Source of the DNA: Sphingobium arseniciresistens
Lineage (GTDB): Bacteria; Pseudomonadota; Alphaproteobacteria; Sphingomonadales; Sphingomonadaceae
Direction: 5' to 3'
DNA: 64,000 nucleotides
Assembly: GCA_029167225.1 (NCBI GenBank)
Contig: JARFNK010000012.1
Coordinates: 1-64,000, forward strand
Shown here: positions 1-9,007 of the stretch, in pieces
How the letters are laid out: each line of letters opens with the position of its first letter
Position numbering within the stretch: the stretch's first letter is position 1
The notes under the pieces: model-generated
Databases searched by the model: none
Told to the model about the DNA's origin: nothing
Seen by the model: only the letters and a program-made list of their open reading frames with translations
Program-made: the position numbers and the translations under genes

Positions 1-1871
1 GTGAAATCATGGAAAACCGAAGGAAACCTGCGTCTCTCGCCGCCACGCTCGACATAAACTGCGACTGCAAAGAATATCTGATCGATTATCTCAACTCCGC
101 CTTTCCGACGCGGATGATGCGGGTCTTCAAGGGGACCGACGGCGAGAACCGTTCCGAACTGATGACCGATGGGGACGGCCGACCCGTTCATTCACAATTT
201 GCCCTGCAAACACGCGAGAATCTGATCGAGCGCCTCTGCGCGATGCCGGCCATTCCGTCCGCGCTCGACGAACTCATTCGCCATTTCGGTACCGACGGCC
301 TGGCGGAGGTGACGGGCCGGACCCGCAGGCTCATTGTCGACAGCCAGGGACGGCAGCAGGTCGAACGCCGGACCGCGCGCAGCAATATCGCCGAAGCCGA
401 CGCCTTCATGTCCGGCGACAAGGCGGTCCTCGCCTTCAGCGATGCGGGCGGAACCGGGCGCAGCTACCACGCTGACCGCAATTGCAGGAGCGCCCATCGC
501 CGGCGCGTCCACTATCTGCTTGAGCCGGGATGGCGTGCGTCGAGCGCGATCCAGGGCCTTGGACGCACCAATCGAACCAACCAACTCACTCCGCCGATCT
601 TCCGGCCTGTCACCACCAATTGCCGCGGCGAGCGGCGGTTCATCAGCACCATTGCCCGACGCCTCGACAGTCTCGGCGCGCTCACGCGGGGCCAGCGGCA
701 GACGGGCGGCCAGAATCTCTTCGACCCGGCCGACAATCTCGAAAGCGATTACGCCAAGGAAGCCCTGCATCAGTGGTACAACTTGCTCTACCTTGGCAAG
801 TTGAAGAGCACGACGCTCGACGATTTCGTGGAGATGACGGGACTCAAGCTGACCGAGGGCCAAGGCGGCGGTTTGGTCTCCGATCTTCCGCCGATCCAGC
901 GCTGGCTCAATCGCCTGCTGGCGCTGCGGATCGGCACGCAGGATGCCATCTTCGAGGAATATATGGCCTTGATCCAGGCACGCATCGATGCCGCAAGGGA
1001 TGCCGGCACGCTCGACGTGGGCGTTGAGGCCATCAAGGCCGAACGGATGGTGGTCCTTGAGGAGCAAATCCTGCGCAGGGACCCTGTCACCGGCGCGGAA
1101 ACCAAGCTTTCCCGCCTCGAATTGCATCACCGCCGCCGCGCCACGCCGTTCAAACGCCTCATGGACGAATGGTCGGATGCGAGAGACGTCGCCTTCCTGA
1201 AGAATGGCAAATCGGGACGCGTTGCGCTGCGTGTGCCTTCATGGTCCATTCTCGACAATGAAGGCCGATCCATCCAGGTCTGGCAGCTCATCCGGCCCGT
1301 CGGCTCTGAACGGATCCGGCAGTCAGCGCTGGCAGAGAGCTATTGGCAGGAAATCGGCGAGGAGAGCTTCCGCCAGGCCTGGGATCAGGAATGCGCGGAC
1401 ATCGCCGCTCGCGTCGATATCGAGACGATCAACATCGCGACCGGCTTGCTTCTGCCGGTCTGGAACCGGCTTCCAGACGACGATGTCCGCGTGTGGCGGA
1501 TTTCCGACGAGCAAGGCAATTCGCTGCTCGGCCGCATCGTCTCGCCCGCTGGCTTCGAGAAGCTGGCCCAGTCCTTCGGCATCACGATGGCCATTGCATT
1601 GTCGCCGGCCGAACTCATTGCCGGCGCACGCGGTTACGACGGTGTTGCCATCCCGTCATTGCCTGGCACGCGCCTGCAGCGCGTCCATGTGAACGGCGAG
1701 GCCAGGCTGGAGGTCAAGGACTTCCCGCCGGCCAGGCGAGAGTGGCTGAAATCGCTCGGCTGCTTCACGGAGATCATTGCCTACAAGACCAGGCTGTTCG
1801 TGCCGACGAACCATGCCGAGGACATATTGTCCGCAATCGGGCGCCCCGGCGACGCGCTGCGCATCGCATAG
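1..1871 (+). CDS. Strawberry-notch-type helicase, C-terminal part (5' end outside window)
   Basis: The frame is open to the left edge, so this is the 3' part of a longer gene; the ATG at 9 is internal. About 620 residues are visible. Counted from that ATG, SDAGGTG (144-150) and QGLGRTNRTNQ (182-192) match the conserved blocks of the Strawberry-notch helicase C-terminal domain; the second is the arginine-finger motif VI. In mobile elements of alphaproteobacteria such proteins are very large and often carry additional methylase-like domains, which would lie upstream here. It probably acts on DNA during transfer or replication of the element, but the substrate is unknown. The last residues do not look like the family end: the stop codon lies where a phaC fragment on the other strand begins, so the 3' end appears to be a recombination junction. 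A better family-like 3' end survives at 8802-8939. Confidence 0.8.
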   Translation, partial: EIMENRRKPASLAATLDINCDCKEYLIDYLNSAFPTRMMRVFKGTDGENRSELMTDGDGRPVHSQFALQTRENLIERLCAMPAIPSALDELIRHFGTDGLAEVTGRTRRLIVDSQGRQQVERRTARSNIAEADAFMSGDKAVLAFSDAGGTGRSYHADRNCRSAHRRRVHYLLEPGWRASSAIQGLGRTNRTNQLTPPIFRPVTTNCRGERRFISTIARRLDSLGALTRGQRQTGGQNLFDPADNLESDYAKEALHQWYNLLYLGKLKSTTLDDFVEMTGLKLTEGQGGGLVSDLPPIQRWLNRLLALRIGTQDAIFEEYMALIQARIDAARDAGTLDVGVEAIKAERMVVLEEQILRRDPVTGAETKLSRLELHHRRRATPFKRLMDEWSDARDVAFLKNGKSGRVALRVPSWSILDNEGRSIQVWQLIRPVGSERIRQSALAESYWQEIGEESFRQAWDQECADIAARVDIETINIATGLLLPVWNRLPDDDVRVWRISDEQGNSLLGRIVSPAGFEKLAQSFGITMAIALSPAELIAGARGYDGVAIPSLPGTRLQRVHVNGEARLEVKDFPPARREWLKSLGCFTEIIAYKTRLFVPTNHAEDILSAIGRPGDALRIA

Positions 1872-2122
1872 TCGGCAAATCGCATGATCTTGCGGCCGCC
1901 CTTGGCAGCGAGCTGCAACTGCTTGCCCGGCGAGCCGAGAAGGTGAGTCAACCAGTCGGAATAAGACTGCGCCAACGTGGCAGGCGACAGGCCCGAAGTC
2001 AGTTGGGCGATGGCGCCGAAGCTGGATCGATGCCGCGTCGCCGCCAGGCCGTCCAGCGGGTCGAGGCTATTGGTCTGATTCGGCACGCTCTCGCTCCTGG
2101 TGCGGCGCAGCAAGCCCTGCAT
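1872..2122 (-). pseudogene. phaC-like N-terminal fragment
   Basis: A reading frame starting at 2122 on the minus strand, with a GAGGAG ribosome binding site upstream, encodes about 80 residues that resemble the N-terminal domain of class I poly-beta-hydroxyalkanoate synthases; the most telling segment is LTSGLSPATLAQSYSDWL followed by SPGKQLQLA. After RFADYA (about 1870) the frame runs antisense into the helicase gene and the similarity stops, so the catalytic alpha/beta-hydrolase part with its Cys nucleophile is gone. It follows cueR in the same direction and was probably part of the copper cargo before truncation. A functional product is very unlikely. Confidence 0.6.
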
Positions 2123-2226
2123 GTAGGACAGTCTCCTCGCACTCCGTATTCCTATGGAGGCGCCAATGACCTGCTCCAGTCACAAGTGGTGACCAAGCGA
2201 TCTTGCGCCGCACCAATCCGGGCACT

Positions 2227-2622
2227 TCAATGGCGCACACCGGCCAGCCCCATGATGATCGGGCAGTCGGGCCGTTTGTCGCCGGAGCAGGCTTCCGCCA
2301 ATTCCATGAGCGTCGCGCGCATGGCGACAAGCGCGTCGGCCTTGCGCCCGAGTTCGTCCGCGCGGGCGAGCGCCAGCGCCTTGACGTCGCTGCTGGACCG
2401 GTTTCGGTCCTGCCAGAGACCGAGCAGGGAGCGGATCTCCTCGATCGGAAAGCCGAGGTCGCGGGCGTTGGCGATAAACCGCAGGCGGTGCAGGTCGCTT
2501 TCGCCATAGTCGCGATAGCCTGCACCCCGGCGCGGCGGCGCCGGGATGAGGCGGATCTTCTCATAGTGACGGATCATCCGCTCCGAGACGGCGCTTCGCC
2601 GTGATGCTTCGCCGATGTTCAC
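2227..2622 (-). CDS. cueR: CueR, copper(I)-responsive MerR-family activator
   Basis: This 131-residue protein has the MerR winged helix-turn-helix at residues 1-70 and a dimerization helix at about 80-110. The metal-binding loop has Cys112 and Cys120 ([12 protein letters not shown]) and Ser at position 77, the positions and residues that define monovalent-metal sensors of the CueR type in Escherichia coli. It should bend the over-long spacer of the copA promoter and activate it when Cu(I) or Ag(I) is bound. The start codon overlaps the copA stop by four bases, so it is the second gene of the copA-cueR operon and is likely autoregulated through the promoter at 5003-5033. Confidence 0.9.
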   Translation of the reverse strand: MNIGEASRRSAVSERMIRHYEKIRLIPAPPRRGAGYRDYGESDLHRLRFIANARDLGFPIEEIRSLLGLWQDRNRSSSDVKALALARADELGRKADALVAMRATLMELAEACSGDKRPDCPIIMGLAGVRH

Positions 2623-4976
2623 AGCGTCTGCCGATTGAGGCGGAGGGCATTGGTGACCACGCTGACCGACGACAGTGCCATTGCTGCGGCCGCGATGATC
2701 GGCGAGAGCAGAATGCCAAACAGCGGGTAGAGCACGCCCGCCGCCACCGGCACACCGGCGACGTTGTAGATGAAGGCGAACACCAGGTTCTGGCGGATGT
2801 TCGACATGGTCGCCTGGCTCAGCCGCCGCGCGCGCACGATACCGGTCAGGTCACCTTTCAAAAGCGTCACGCCCGCGCTTTCGATGGCGACGTCGGTGCC
2901 CGATCCCATGGCGATGCCGACATCGGCCGCCGCGAGCGCAGGCGCGTCGTTGACGCCGTCTCCGGCCATCGCGACGACGCGCCCCTCGCGCTTCAGGCGG
3001 GCGATCACAGCGCTCTTCTGGTCGGGCAGCACTTCCGCTTCCACCTCGTCGATGCCGAGGCGGCGAGCTACTGCCTCAGCGGTCGTGCGATTGTCGCCGG
3101 TTAGCATCACCACGCGGATGCCCTCGGCCTTAAGGGCGGCGAGCGCCTCGGGAGTGGTCTGCTTGACGGGGTCGGCGATCGCGAACGCTCCGCCGACCTT
3201 GCCGTCGACGCCAATGAAGATGGCGGTCGCGCCGTCGCGGCGCAGCGCGTCCGCCTGCTCGGCCAGCGTTTCTGTCGAGACGCCCTCCTCGCTGAGGAAG
3301 CGGGCATTGCCCAGCAGGATCCGGCGCCCCTCGACGGTGCCGAGCGCGCCGCGCCCGGTCGGGGAATCGAAGTCGCTGACATCACTGGTTGCGACACCTC
3401 GGTCCTTGGCTGCTTCCACGATCGCGCGCGCCAGCGGATGCTCCGATGCGCGCTCGACCGAAGCGGCGAGACGCAGCAGTTCGGTCTCGTCGAAGCCGGA
3501 TGCCGCAACGATGCTGGTGACGGCGGGCCGGCCCTCGGTCAGCGTGCCGGTCTTGTCGACGACGAGCGTGTCGACCTTCTCCATATGCTCGAGCGCCTCG
3601 GCGTTCTTGATGAGGACGCCCAGGCCCGCGCCGCGGCCGACCCCGACCATGATCGACATCGGCGTCGCGAGGCCCAGCGCGCAGGGGCAGGCGATGATCA
3701 GGACCGCCACCGCCGCGACGAGGCCGTAGGCGAAGCGAGGTTCTGGCCCCCAGATGCTCCAGGCGATGAACGCGACGACCGCGATGGCGATCACGACGGG
3801 CACGAACCAGCTGGCGACCTGATCGGCCATGCGCTGGATTGGCGCGCGTGAGCGCTGTGCCTCCGCGACCATCTGGACGATGCGCGCAAGCATGGTGTCG
3901 CGTCCGACCTTGTCGGCGACGATGATCAGCGCGCCGGTCTGGTTGAGCGTCCCGCCGATGACCTTGTCGCCCTTCGCCTTGGTGACCGGCATCGACTCGC
4001 CTGTCACCATCGACTCGTCGAGTGAGGAGCGCCCGTCCTCGACCACGCCGTCCACCGGCACTTTCTCGCCGGGCCGCACGCGCAGCCGGTCGCCAACGGC
4101 GATGAGATCGAGGCTGACCTCTTCGTCGGCGCCGTGAGGACCGATGCGACGCGCGGTCTTGGGGGCGAGGTTGAGCAGCGCCTTGATCGCGCCGGAGGTG
4201 CGTTCGCGCGCGCGCAGTTCCAGAACCTGGCCCAGCAGCACGAGCACGATGATGACCGCGGCCGCCTCGAAATAGACGGCCACCATGCCATCGGCGCTGC
4301 GGAAGGCGGGCGGGAAGACGTCCGGCGCCAGTGTCGCGACGACGCTATAGCCCCAGGCGACGCCGGTTCCCATGGCAATCAGGGTGAACATGTTGAGATT
4401 GCGGGTCCTGAGCGATGCCCAGCCACGCTCGAAGAAGGGCCCGCCGGCCCAGAGCACAACCGGCGTGGCGAGGACGAGCTGGACCCATACCGATGCCGAC
4501 ATCGGGACGAAGTGATGCATCGCCGGGAAAATGTGCCCGCCCATTTCGAGCACCAGCACGGGGATGCTCAGCGCCAGGGCGATCCAGAACCGCCGCGTCA
4601 TGTCGGTCAGCTCCGGACTTGGACCGGAGTCGGCGGTCACCGTCGCGGGTTCGAGAGCCATGCCGCAGATCGGGCAGACGCCGGGATGGTCCTGGCGGAT
4701 CTCCGGGTGCATCGGGCACGTCCAGATCGTGCCTTCGGGTGCATCGGCCGGTGGCGCGGGTGGTCCCAGATAGCGCTCGGGATCGGCGACGAACTTGGCG
4801 CGGCACCCCGCGCTGCAGAAATGCCAGGTCTTGCCCCCATGCTCGGCATGGTGCGCGGTCTTCGCCGGATCGACGGTCATGCCGCAGACCGGATCCTTGA
4901 CGCCCTCGATAGTCTTGGCCGGGCCGTGACCGCCGCAGCAACCGCCACCGTGCGCCGCCGAATGCCCTTCGTTCAT
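2619..4976 (-). CDS. copA: Copper-exporting P1B-type ATPase CopA
   Basis: Exports Cu(I) from the cytosol across the inner membrane. The 785 residues contain a Cys/His-rich start (1-20), a YHS metal-binding domain (about 28-71), a small heavy-metal-binding domain with CPMHP (87-91) and CPICGM (101-106), eight expected membrane segments, the actuator TGES (325-328), the metal-channel CPC motif (430-432), the phosphorylated Asp474 in DKTGT, the SEHP nucleotide-binding motif (511-514) and GDGVND (672-677). The helix after the hinge carries MALSS, as expected for the Cu(I) subgroup. The N-terminal YHS plus CPMHP arrangement replaces the classical CXXC domains. AAAGGAG lies just upstream of the ATG, and the gene is preceded by a CueR-type promoter. 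Confidence 0.95.
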   Translation of the reverse strand: MNEGHSAAHGGGCCGGHGPAKTIEGVKDPVCGMTVDPAKTAHHAEHGGKTWHFCSAGCRAKFVADPERYLGPPAPPADAPEGTIWTCPMHPEIRQDHPGVCPICGMALEPATVTADSGPSPELTDMTRRFWIALALSIPVLVLEMGGHIFPAMHHFVPMSASVWVQLVLATPVVLWAGGPFFERGWASLRTRNLNMFTLIAMGTGVAWGYSVVATLAPDVFPPAFRSADGMVAVYFEAAAVIIVLVLLGQVLELRARERTSGAIKALLNLAPKTARRIGPHGADEEVSLDLIAVGDRLRVRPGEKVPVDGVVEDGRSSLDESMVTGESMPVTKAKGDKVIGGTLNQTGALIIVADKVGRDTMLARIVQMVAEAQRSRAPIQRMADQVASWFVPVVIAIAVVAFIAWSIWGPEPRFAYGLVAAVAVLIIACPCALGLATPMSIMVGVGRGAGLGVLIKNAEALEHMEKVDTLVVDKTGTLTEGRPAVTSIVAASGFDETELLRLAASVERASEHPLARAIVEAAKDRGVATSDVSDFDSPTGRGALGTVEGRRILLGNARFLSEEGVSTETLAEQADALRRDGATAIFIGVDGKVGGAFAIADPVKQTTPEALAALKAEGIRVVMLTGDNRTTAEAVARRLGIDEVEAEVLPDQKSAVIARLKREGRVVAMAGDGVNDAPALAAADVGIAMGSGTDVAIESAGVTLLKGDLTGIVRARRLSQATMSNIRQNLVFAFIYNVAGVPVAAGVLYPLFGILLSPIIAAAAMALSSVSVVTNALRLNRQTL

Positions 4977-5002
4977 CGCCTTTGCTCCTTTCGACGCCAG
5001 AC

Positions 5003-5033
5003 GATGTAGGGTCTGACATCATGTCAGGGTCAA
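5003..5033 (-). promoter_or_regulatory. CueR-type copA promoter and operator
   Basis: Read on the minus strand, a -35 box TTGACC (5033-5028) and a -10 box TACATC (5008-5003) are separated by 19 bases, the over-long spacer typical of MerR-family promoters. A perfect palindrome CTGACATGATGTCAG (5013-5027) fills the spacer. The promoter faces copA, whose start lies about 27 bases downstream of the -10 box. Confidence 0.8.
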
Positions 5034-5246
5034 TAGGTAATGACCGAAGTGACCCCGATGCTTTCAAATCCCTGAGCGGCGCCGCTCAGCCGGCGCGTGA
5101 TGGCGCCGTGTCGGACCGCACGGCGTTGTCTCCCGCCTCGTAGCTATCGTGCTGAGTAGAGGTCAGATGCGCTTCTCTTCGCTACGCCGCGCGATCCCCA
5201 AAGTGAGCGTCACGACTTCCCAACCCAAACCCACTGAGATGTCGTT

Positions 5247-5573
5247 ATGACCTATCCCATCTTTGCCCATGTGACCCTGCACATCGAGGTCCTTGACGCA
5301 CAGGCCATGTGGCGGCGTGCCTATGGGGCCTATGAGGAGAACAACGGGACCGCGGACCAGGGCGGTTTCGAAGACATCTGCGGCACCGAGCACGAACCCG
5401 ATATCTGCGAGTGCGCGCGCATGGTTTTCGATCCCGGCGACAGCCCGCCCGGAATCCAGATCCACGATAGCCTCGTGGAGATCCGGCCCCCTTCGTGGGA
5501 CGATCGCTATCCCCATTTCATCGGTGATCGCGGTGACTTGGGGACTGACGGTTTCGGGGGCGGGCACGACTGA
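5247..5573 (+). CDS. Hypothetical protein, 108 aa, acidic
   Basis: No family recognised. The protein is rich in Asp, Glu and Gly, has three Cys clustered at about 49-60 (DICGTEHEPDICECAR) and ends GGGHD; there is no signal peptide or membrane segment. The ATG was chosen because the protein starts cleanly there (MTYPIFAHVTLHIEV, a predicted beta strand); the ribosome binding site is weak. It is the first of a co-directional set of small genes at 5.2-6.6 kb. Confidence 0.6.
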   Translation: MTYPIFAHVTLHIEVLDAQAMWRRAYGAYEENNGTADQGGFEDICGTEHEPDICECARMVFDPGDSPPGIQIHDSLVEIRPPSWDDRYPHFIGDRGDLGTDGFGGGHD

Positions 5574-5643
5574 GGGAGAGGAGGAGGAGGGGCATGTGCT
5601 GATCGGCAGATGGTCTGTCGATTTCCCATTCGGGAGACATCAC

Positions 5644-5949
5644 ATGCCCGACCGTATCAGGCAGTTGCTCGTCGAAACCTTCAATGCCGACCTTGCAGCT
5701 CTTCTTTCCACCGCGCGCGTCGCTCTCCCCTCTATCGAAGGCCACGATGGCGTTCTGGAGCTTCAGAACGAAGAGGGGGAGTTCCTCGACTTCATCCCCG
5801 ACTCCGCCTCGCCTGAAATGGTTGCGATCACCTATCGGCTCTACCGCCGTGGCTTCAGCGGCGGCCTGCGCGCCGGTGAAGAGGCAGCTTGGGTAAAGCT
5901 CCGCCGCCTGATCGGTGCTGCCGCTGCCCACGGAGGGCCCCATGGCTGA
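5644..5949 (+). CDS. Hypothetical protein, 101 aa
   Basis: A small soluble protein beginning MPDRIRQLLVETFNADL; unknown family. The start was chosen for GGGAGA about seven bases upstream. The last eight bases overlap the start of the next gene, so the two are probably translationally coupled. A central acidic stretch (LQNEEGEFLDFIPDSASPE) precedes a basic C-terminus. Confidence 0.65.
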   Translation: MPDRIRQLLVETFNADLAALLSTARVALPSIEGHDGVLELQNEEGEFLDFIPDSASPEMVAITYRLYRRGFSGGLRAGEEAAWVKLRRLIGAAAAHGGPHG

Positions 5950-6445
5950 CAATCATCTTTCGGCCAGCTTCGCCTTCTCCTGCACGAGCGCCGAAATGCT
6001 GTTGCTGAACGAAGCCTTCCAGTTCGTTTTCGACCGGACGCTTAAACTCGCCGCCGGCACCCCCAGTGCCAGCCTCCTTGCGATATTTCCGCCGACCGAA
6101 CCCGAAGATCCGTGGAGCGGTTTTCGGTCCCAATTCCCCGATCCCGATTTTCCGCACCTGGGGGCGGACATCAGGGCGGATCGCCATGACGACGCTCCGG
6201 ACCGCTACACGATCTACATATACGGCATGACCCATTTCCAGCCGGAGCCTATCGCCAACCTCATTCAAGGTTGTTGTCAGGCCTCACTCAAGGAAGCGCC
6301 GATCGGATTCGAATGGACGGAAACCTGCTCCCGACCGCGGCCTGGCGAATTCGGCGGCGGCTGGTGCGCCATCTTCCCCGACCGCGTGGAGTTCGAAACC
6401 ACCCGCGAAGCCCTCACCGCAGCTCTTACGGGAGGGATCATCTGA
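5942..6445 (+). CDS. Hypothetical protein, 167 aa
   Basis: Starts inside the end of the previous gene (ATG at 5942, previous stop at 5949) and overlaps the next gene by one base, so 5644-6615 looks like one transcription unit. No family recognised. The sequence is compatible with a compact alpha/beta fold and has no membrane segment. Confidence 0.65.
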   Translation: MADNHLSASFAFSCTSAEMLLLNEAFQFVFDRTLKLAAGTPSASLLAIFPPTEPEDPWSGFRSQFPDPDFPHLGADIRADRHDDAPDRYTIYIYGMTHFQPEPIANLIQGCCQASLKEAPIGFEWTETCSRPRPGEFGGGWCAIFPDRVEFETTREALTAALTGGII

Positions 6446-6615
6446 TGGAGACGTACATCCGCCTCTATGGCCCTTGGGGGGAACATCCCCACCACCCGGT
6501 CGATGACTGGAAATACGAAGTGGCCAACGACGATACCCGGCTGGGCTACTGGGCGTGGGTCGCTATTCGCGAGGGCAGCCCTGAACCTGACGCAAGTCCG
6601 GCGCGCGCCCACTGA
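6445..6615 (+). CDS. Hypothetical protein, 56 aa
   Basis: A short frame whose ATG shares a base with the previous stop (TGATG), with GGAGGGATC upstream, indicating coupled translation. The protein is Trp- and Tyr-rich (five Trp in the first 43 residues). A rho-independent terminator lies 45 bases downstream, which supports this as the last gene of the unit. Confidence 0.55.
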   Translation: METYIRLYGPWGEHPHHPVDDWKYEVANDDTRLGYWAWVAIREGSPEPDASPARAH

Positions 6616-6660
6616 CCCGGGGTTAGCCAAGGCTCGTCGCGTAATCCGCGTCCTCCCCTG

Positions 6661-6688
6661 AAGGCCCGGCCGCGTGCCGGGGCTTTTT
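6661..6688 (+). terminator. Rho-independent terminator
   Basis: Stem CCCGGC/GCCGGG with a short GC loop, extended outward by an imperfect helix and followed by TTTTT. It closes the 5.2-6.6 kb gene set. Confidence 0.65.
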
Positions 6689-6708
6689 GGCATCATGAGG
6701 CTCCGACC

Positions 6709-6924
6709 ATGATCCAGTCCTATTGCGACTGCCAGAAACTGGCGCTGGCATTGCAAGCCGCAAACGGTGAAATCCACTGTCTGGTGAAACTGTCAGGCCC
6801 CGGTCACATCGACGTCATGTGCGAAACCGATGTCCTCGCGGGCGGACAAGGCCTGATCGATGCGATATTATGGAGCACCGACGTCGCCCCTGACAATGCC
6901 ATCGACCCATCGCTTCTGGCCTGA
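6709..6924 (+). CDS. Hypothetical protein, 71 aa
   Basis: A small protein starting MIQSYCDCQKLALALQ; unknown. It follows the terminator directly and has GAGGCTCCGACC before the ATG. It faces the minus-strand gene ending at 6967. The four Cys may bind metal, but the spacing matches no motif I know. Confidence 0.55.
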   Translation: MIQSYCDCQKLALALQAANGEIHCLVKLSGPGHIDVMCETDVLAGGQGLIDAILWSTDVAPDNAIDPSLLA

Positions 6925-6966
6925 GCCAATGAGAGAACCGGTTGCCGGGAGCGGCCCCGAAGCCGT

Positions 6967-7329
6967 TCAGCTTCCTACCCGGGCGATCACACCCTCGGCA
7001 TAGCGCGGGGCGTTCGGATCGAACTCGCCGAATGGTGCGAACGGCTCGGACGTCATCGCCAGCCCGCGCAACCCCGATAGCTTGAAGGTGCCCAGCTTGA
7101 CCTCTGAAGGCTTTGAACCGTCTCGTTCTACAACCACGGCGTCCACATAAGGTTCGTCGTGCCGCTTATAGAGGATGTGCGGCGCGAGGATCACCATGCC
7201 GCGATTATAGGTCGCCCGCAAGGAGAGCAGATGTGCGATGCCATAGGTGATGATGGCTTTCGCCTCATCGGCCGTTCCGTCTTCCTGCTTGGGTAAGCGA
7301 AGCGACAAGGTCTTGCGATTCGAGGTCAT
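6967..7329 (-). CDS. WYL-like small protein, 120 aa
   Basis: A clean frame with AGGAG before the ATG. Residues 25-105 follow the pattern of the WYL ligand-binding fold: an initial helix, then a strand pair with a basic residue before APHILYKR, an acidic turn, and GTFKLSGLRGL. There is no helix-turn-helix, so it would be a stand-alone WYL-like domain. WYL domains sense nucleic acids or nucleotides in defence-related regulators; the role here is unknown. It is the only minus-strand gene in its neighbourhood and is divergent from 7575. Confidence 0.6.
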   Translation of the reverse strand: MTSNRKTLSLRLPKQEDGTADEAKAIITYGIAHLLSLRATYNRGMVILAPHILYKRHDEPYVDAVVVERDGSKPSEVKLGTFKLSGLRGLAMTSEPFAPFGEFDPNAPRYAEGVIARVGS

Positions 7330-7574
7330 GGCTCCTGGCTATTGGCGACATGACGCCGTTGCAATCGCGGAAATGGCCCGCTCCGCCTTCGTCGCCTCGG
7401 CGAAGGCGACCGCCGACAAAGACCCGCTGAAATCACGGAACATCGTCTGCGACCTCGCAGCGCCCCGTTTCTATCAGACCGCTCATCCATCCGCCGCGCG
7501 CAGCTAGCCATTCACCCTCGGGCCTGGGGAAGTGAAGCGGGATGGGGAGGTCGCATTCATCATGGGAGGAAAGG

Positions 7575-8369
7575 ATGACGATTCCCATCCGGATCAAGGC
7601 GACCGGCTCTCTGGGCCACATCGCCTATGTTCACCGTTCTGGTGGCGGTTCGTTCAGTTGCACGCTCGCCAACGGCACACCGGCGGCCTTCTCCTATGCC
7701 GGAATCACCACAGACGAGATGGCGTGCCGCTTCGAACTCAACGACTGCGCGAGCGGCCAGGAGGCCCTCGCGATCGTTAAACGGCACGGCTCTGCCGGCT
7801 ACACCTATGAGTTGTTCGCGTCGGCACGCTTCGGGCCGTCCGAGCCGATCGGAGCGCTCGCCGCTCTCGAAGCCGAGGTCCAAAGATTGAAGGCTCTCAT
7901 TCCCTCCGTCTTCGAGCAGGTCGACAACCGCGCCGTCGATCGCGCTCGCGCGCTGCTCGCCGGCTATGTGCCCGATCCCGCGCCGACGCCGAACACTTCC
8001 GGCGCGCTTTACCTGCGCCTCTGGCACGGGCGTCGTGATCCTGCCGAAAATCTCGACGACTGGGGCAGCGAGGGCCCGGTGATCGGTCCGCTGGCGTTCG
8101 TGCAGACGACCTATATGTGCGACGTCAAATTCGCGGCGGCACCGGAGGTGATGGACCGTTTCTTCCCCGCTGTGATGGCCGACTGGCGCCAGCAAGGCTT
8201 TTCCAACGTCCATGGCCCCGTGTGCGATTGGCGTTTCACCATCGCCGATGATCTCATCGAATATGATGGCGTATTCTACGGTGACTGGAGCGTATTCGTC
8301 TCCAGCCCTGCCGATGTCGCCCGTGAAGCGGTCAGCACCAACGGCCCGCCAGCGCCCAACGCGCAATAG
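7575..8369 (+). CDS. Hypothetical protein, 264 aa
   Basis: The start at 7575 was preferred over 7542 because GGAGGAAAGG immediately precedes it. No catalytic motif is recognised. The first 90 residues are predicted beta-rich (MTIPIRIKATGSLGHIAYV), a helix at about 90-115 (ALAALEAEVQRLKAL) acts as a linker, and the C-terminal half is separate, so it may be two domains. Located in the accessory region between the two helicase 3' ends. Confidence 0.65.
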   Translation: MTIPIRIKATGSLGHIAYVHRSGGGSFSCTLANGTPAAFSYAGITTDEMACRFELNDCASGQEALAIVKRHGSAGYTYELFASARFGPSEPIGALAALEAEVQRLKALIPSVFEQVDNRAVDRARALLAGYVPDPAPTPNTSGALYLRLWHGRRDPAENLDDWGSEGPVIGPLAFVQTTYMCDVKFAAAPEVMDRFFPAVMADWRQQGFSNVHGPVCDWRFTIADDLIEYDGVFYGDWSVFVSSPADVAREAVSTNGPPAPNAQ

Positions 8370-8429
8370 CGGCTTTCATCGAAACCGGTGCTTCCGGCCA
8401 TTGTGACAATATCACCTGATGGAGGCCGT

Positions 8430-8606
8430 ATGAGCCAGGACATGAACACGGTTCTGCACGGGCTGCGACGCATCATTGCCCATGCCCGTCAGGCCCAGAT
8501 CCAGCCCCAGTTCGCCAAGGATCAGGCCTGGGAAATCGAGCAACTCGCGACCGAACTCCTCGACCAGGCGGGCTGGCCGCCCAACTTCCCGGAGAAGAAG
8601 CCATGA
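8430..8606 (+). CDS. Hypothetical protein, 58 aa
   Basis: A small helical protein preceded by GGAGG and overlapping the next gene by four bases (ATGA). It contains QAQIQPQFAKDQAWEIEQL and ends in a Lys/Pro tail. Unknown function. Confidence 0.6.
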   Translation: MSQDMNTVLHGLRRIIAHARQAQIQPQFAKDQAWEIEQLATELLDQAGWPPNFPEKKP

Positions 8607-8800
8607 TGGTCTATATCTCGGAAATCGTCATCGATGACGACCTTCACTGGTCTCAGCTCACCTATGGCGATCAATCCCCGGCCGATGCTCTGCGGCAGGC
8701 CGCGACAGACGCCCGCTTCGATGTCGGGGAGGCTCTTCTCCGGCATCTGAAGATCTACGGTCCGTTCGAGTTCGACCCCAATCAGCCCGCCGCCGCATAG
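8603..8800 (+). CDS. Hypothetical protein, 65 aa
   Basis: The ATG overlaps the previous stop, so the two are coupled. The protein is acidic (IVIDDDLHWSQLTYGDQ) with a helical centre. Its stop codon is followed directly by the helicase 3' remnant, so its 3' end marks a rearrangement border. Confidence 0.6.
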   Translation: MMVYISEIVIDDDLHWSQLTYGDQSPADALRQAATDARFDVGEALLRHLKIYGPFEFDPNQPAAA

Positions 8801-8801
8801 C

Positions 8802-8939
8802 GATGATCGCCGCTTCGTTGCGCGGCTGAAGGCGCGCGGCGAGTTCAGCGAGGTCATTCAGTACAGGATCCGTCTGTTCATTCCGCTGGACCGCTCGAAC
8901 GACGTGATCGAGGCGATCCTCGCCATGACGCGGTTTTGA
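8802..8939 (+). pseudogene. 3' remnant of a second Strawberry-notch helicase gene
   Basis: About 45 codons without a start, ending in TGA, align to the end of the helicase at the left edge: EFSEVIQYRIRLFIPLDRS here against CFTEIIAYKTRLFVPTNHA there, then DVIEAIL against DILSAIG. The sequence differs at about half the positions, so it is not a recent duplicate. It continues to AMTRF before the stop, a more plausible natural C-terminus than that of the left copy. Confidence 0.7.
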
Positions 8940-9007
8940 TCCGCAGATGCCGGTTCGTCAACAGAGCGGAAACCGTCCGAGACCCTGATGGCCCCGGACG
9001 GTATCGA

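Noticed and set aside
5021-5144. A 41-codon frame over the copA promoter
   Set aside because: It starts within the CueR operator palindrome and lacks a ribosome binding site; more likely chance or a remnant of an older gene.
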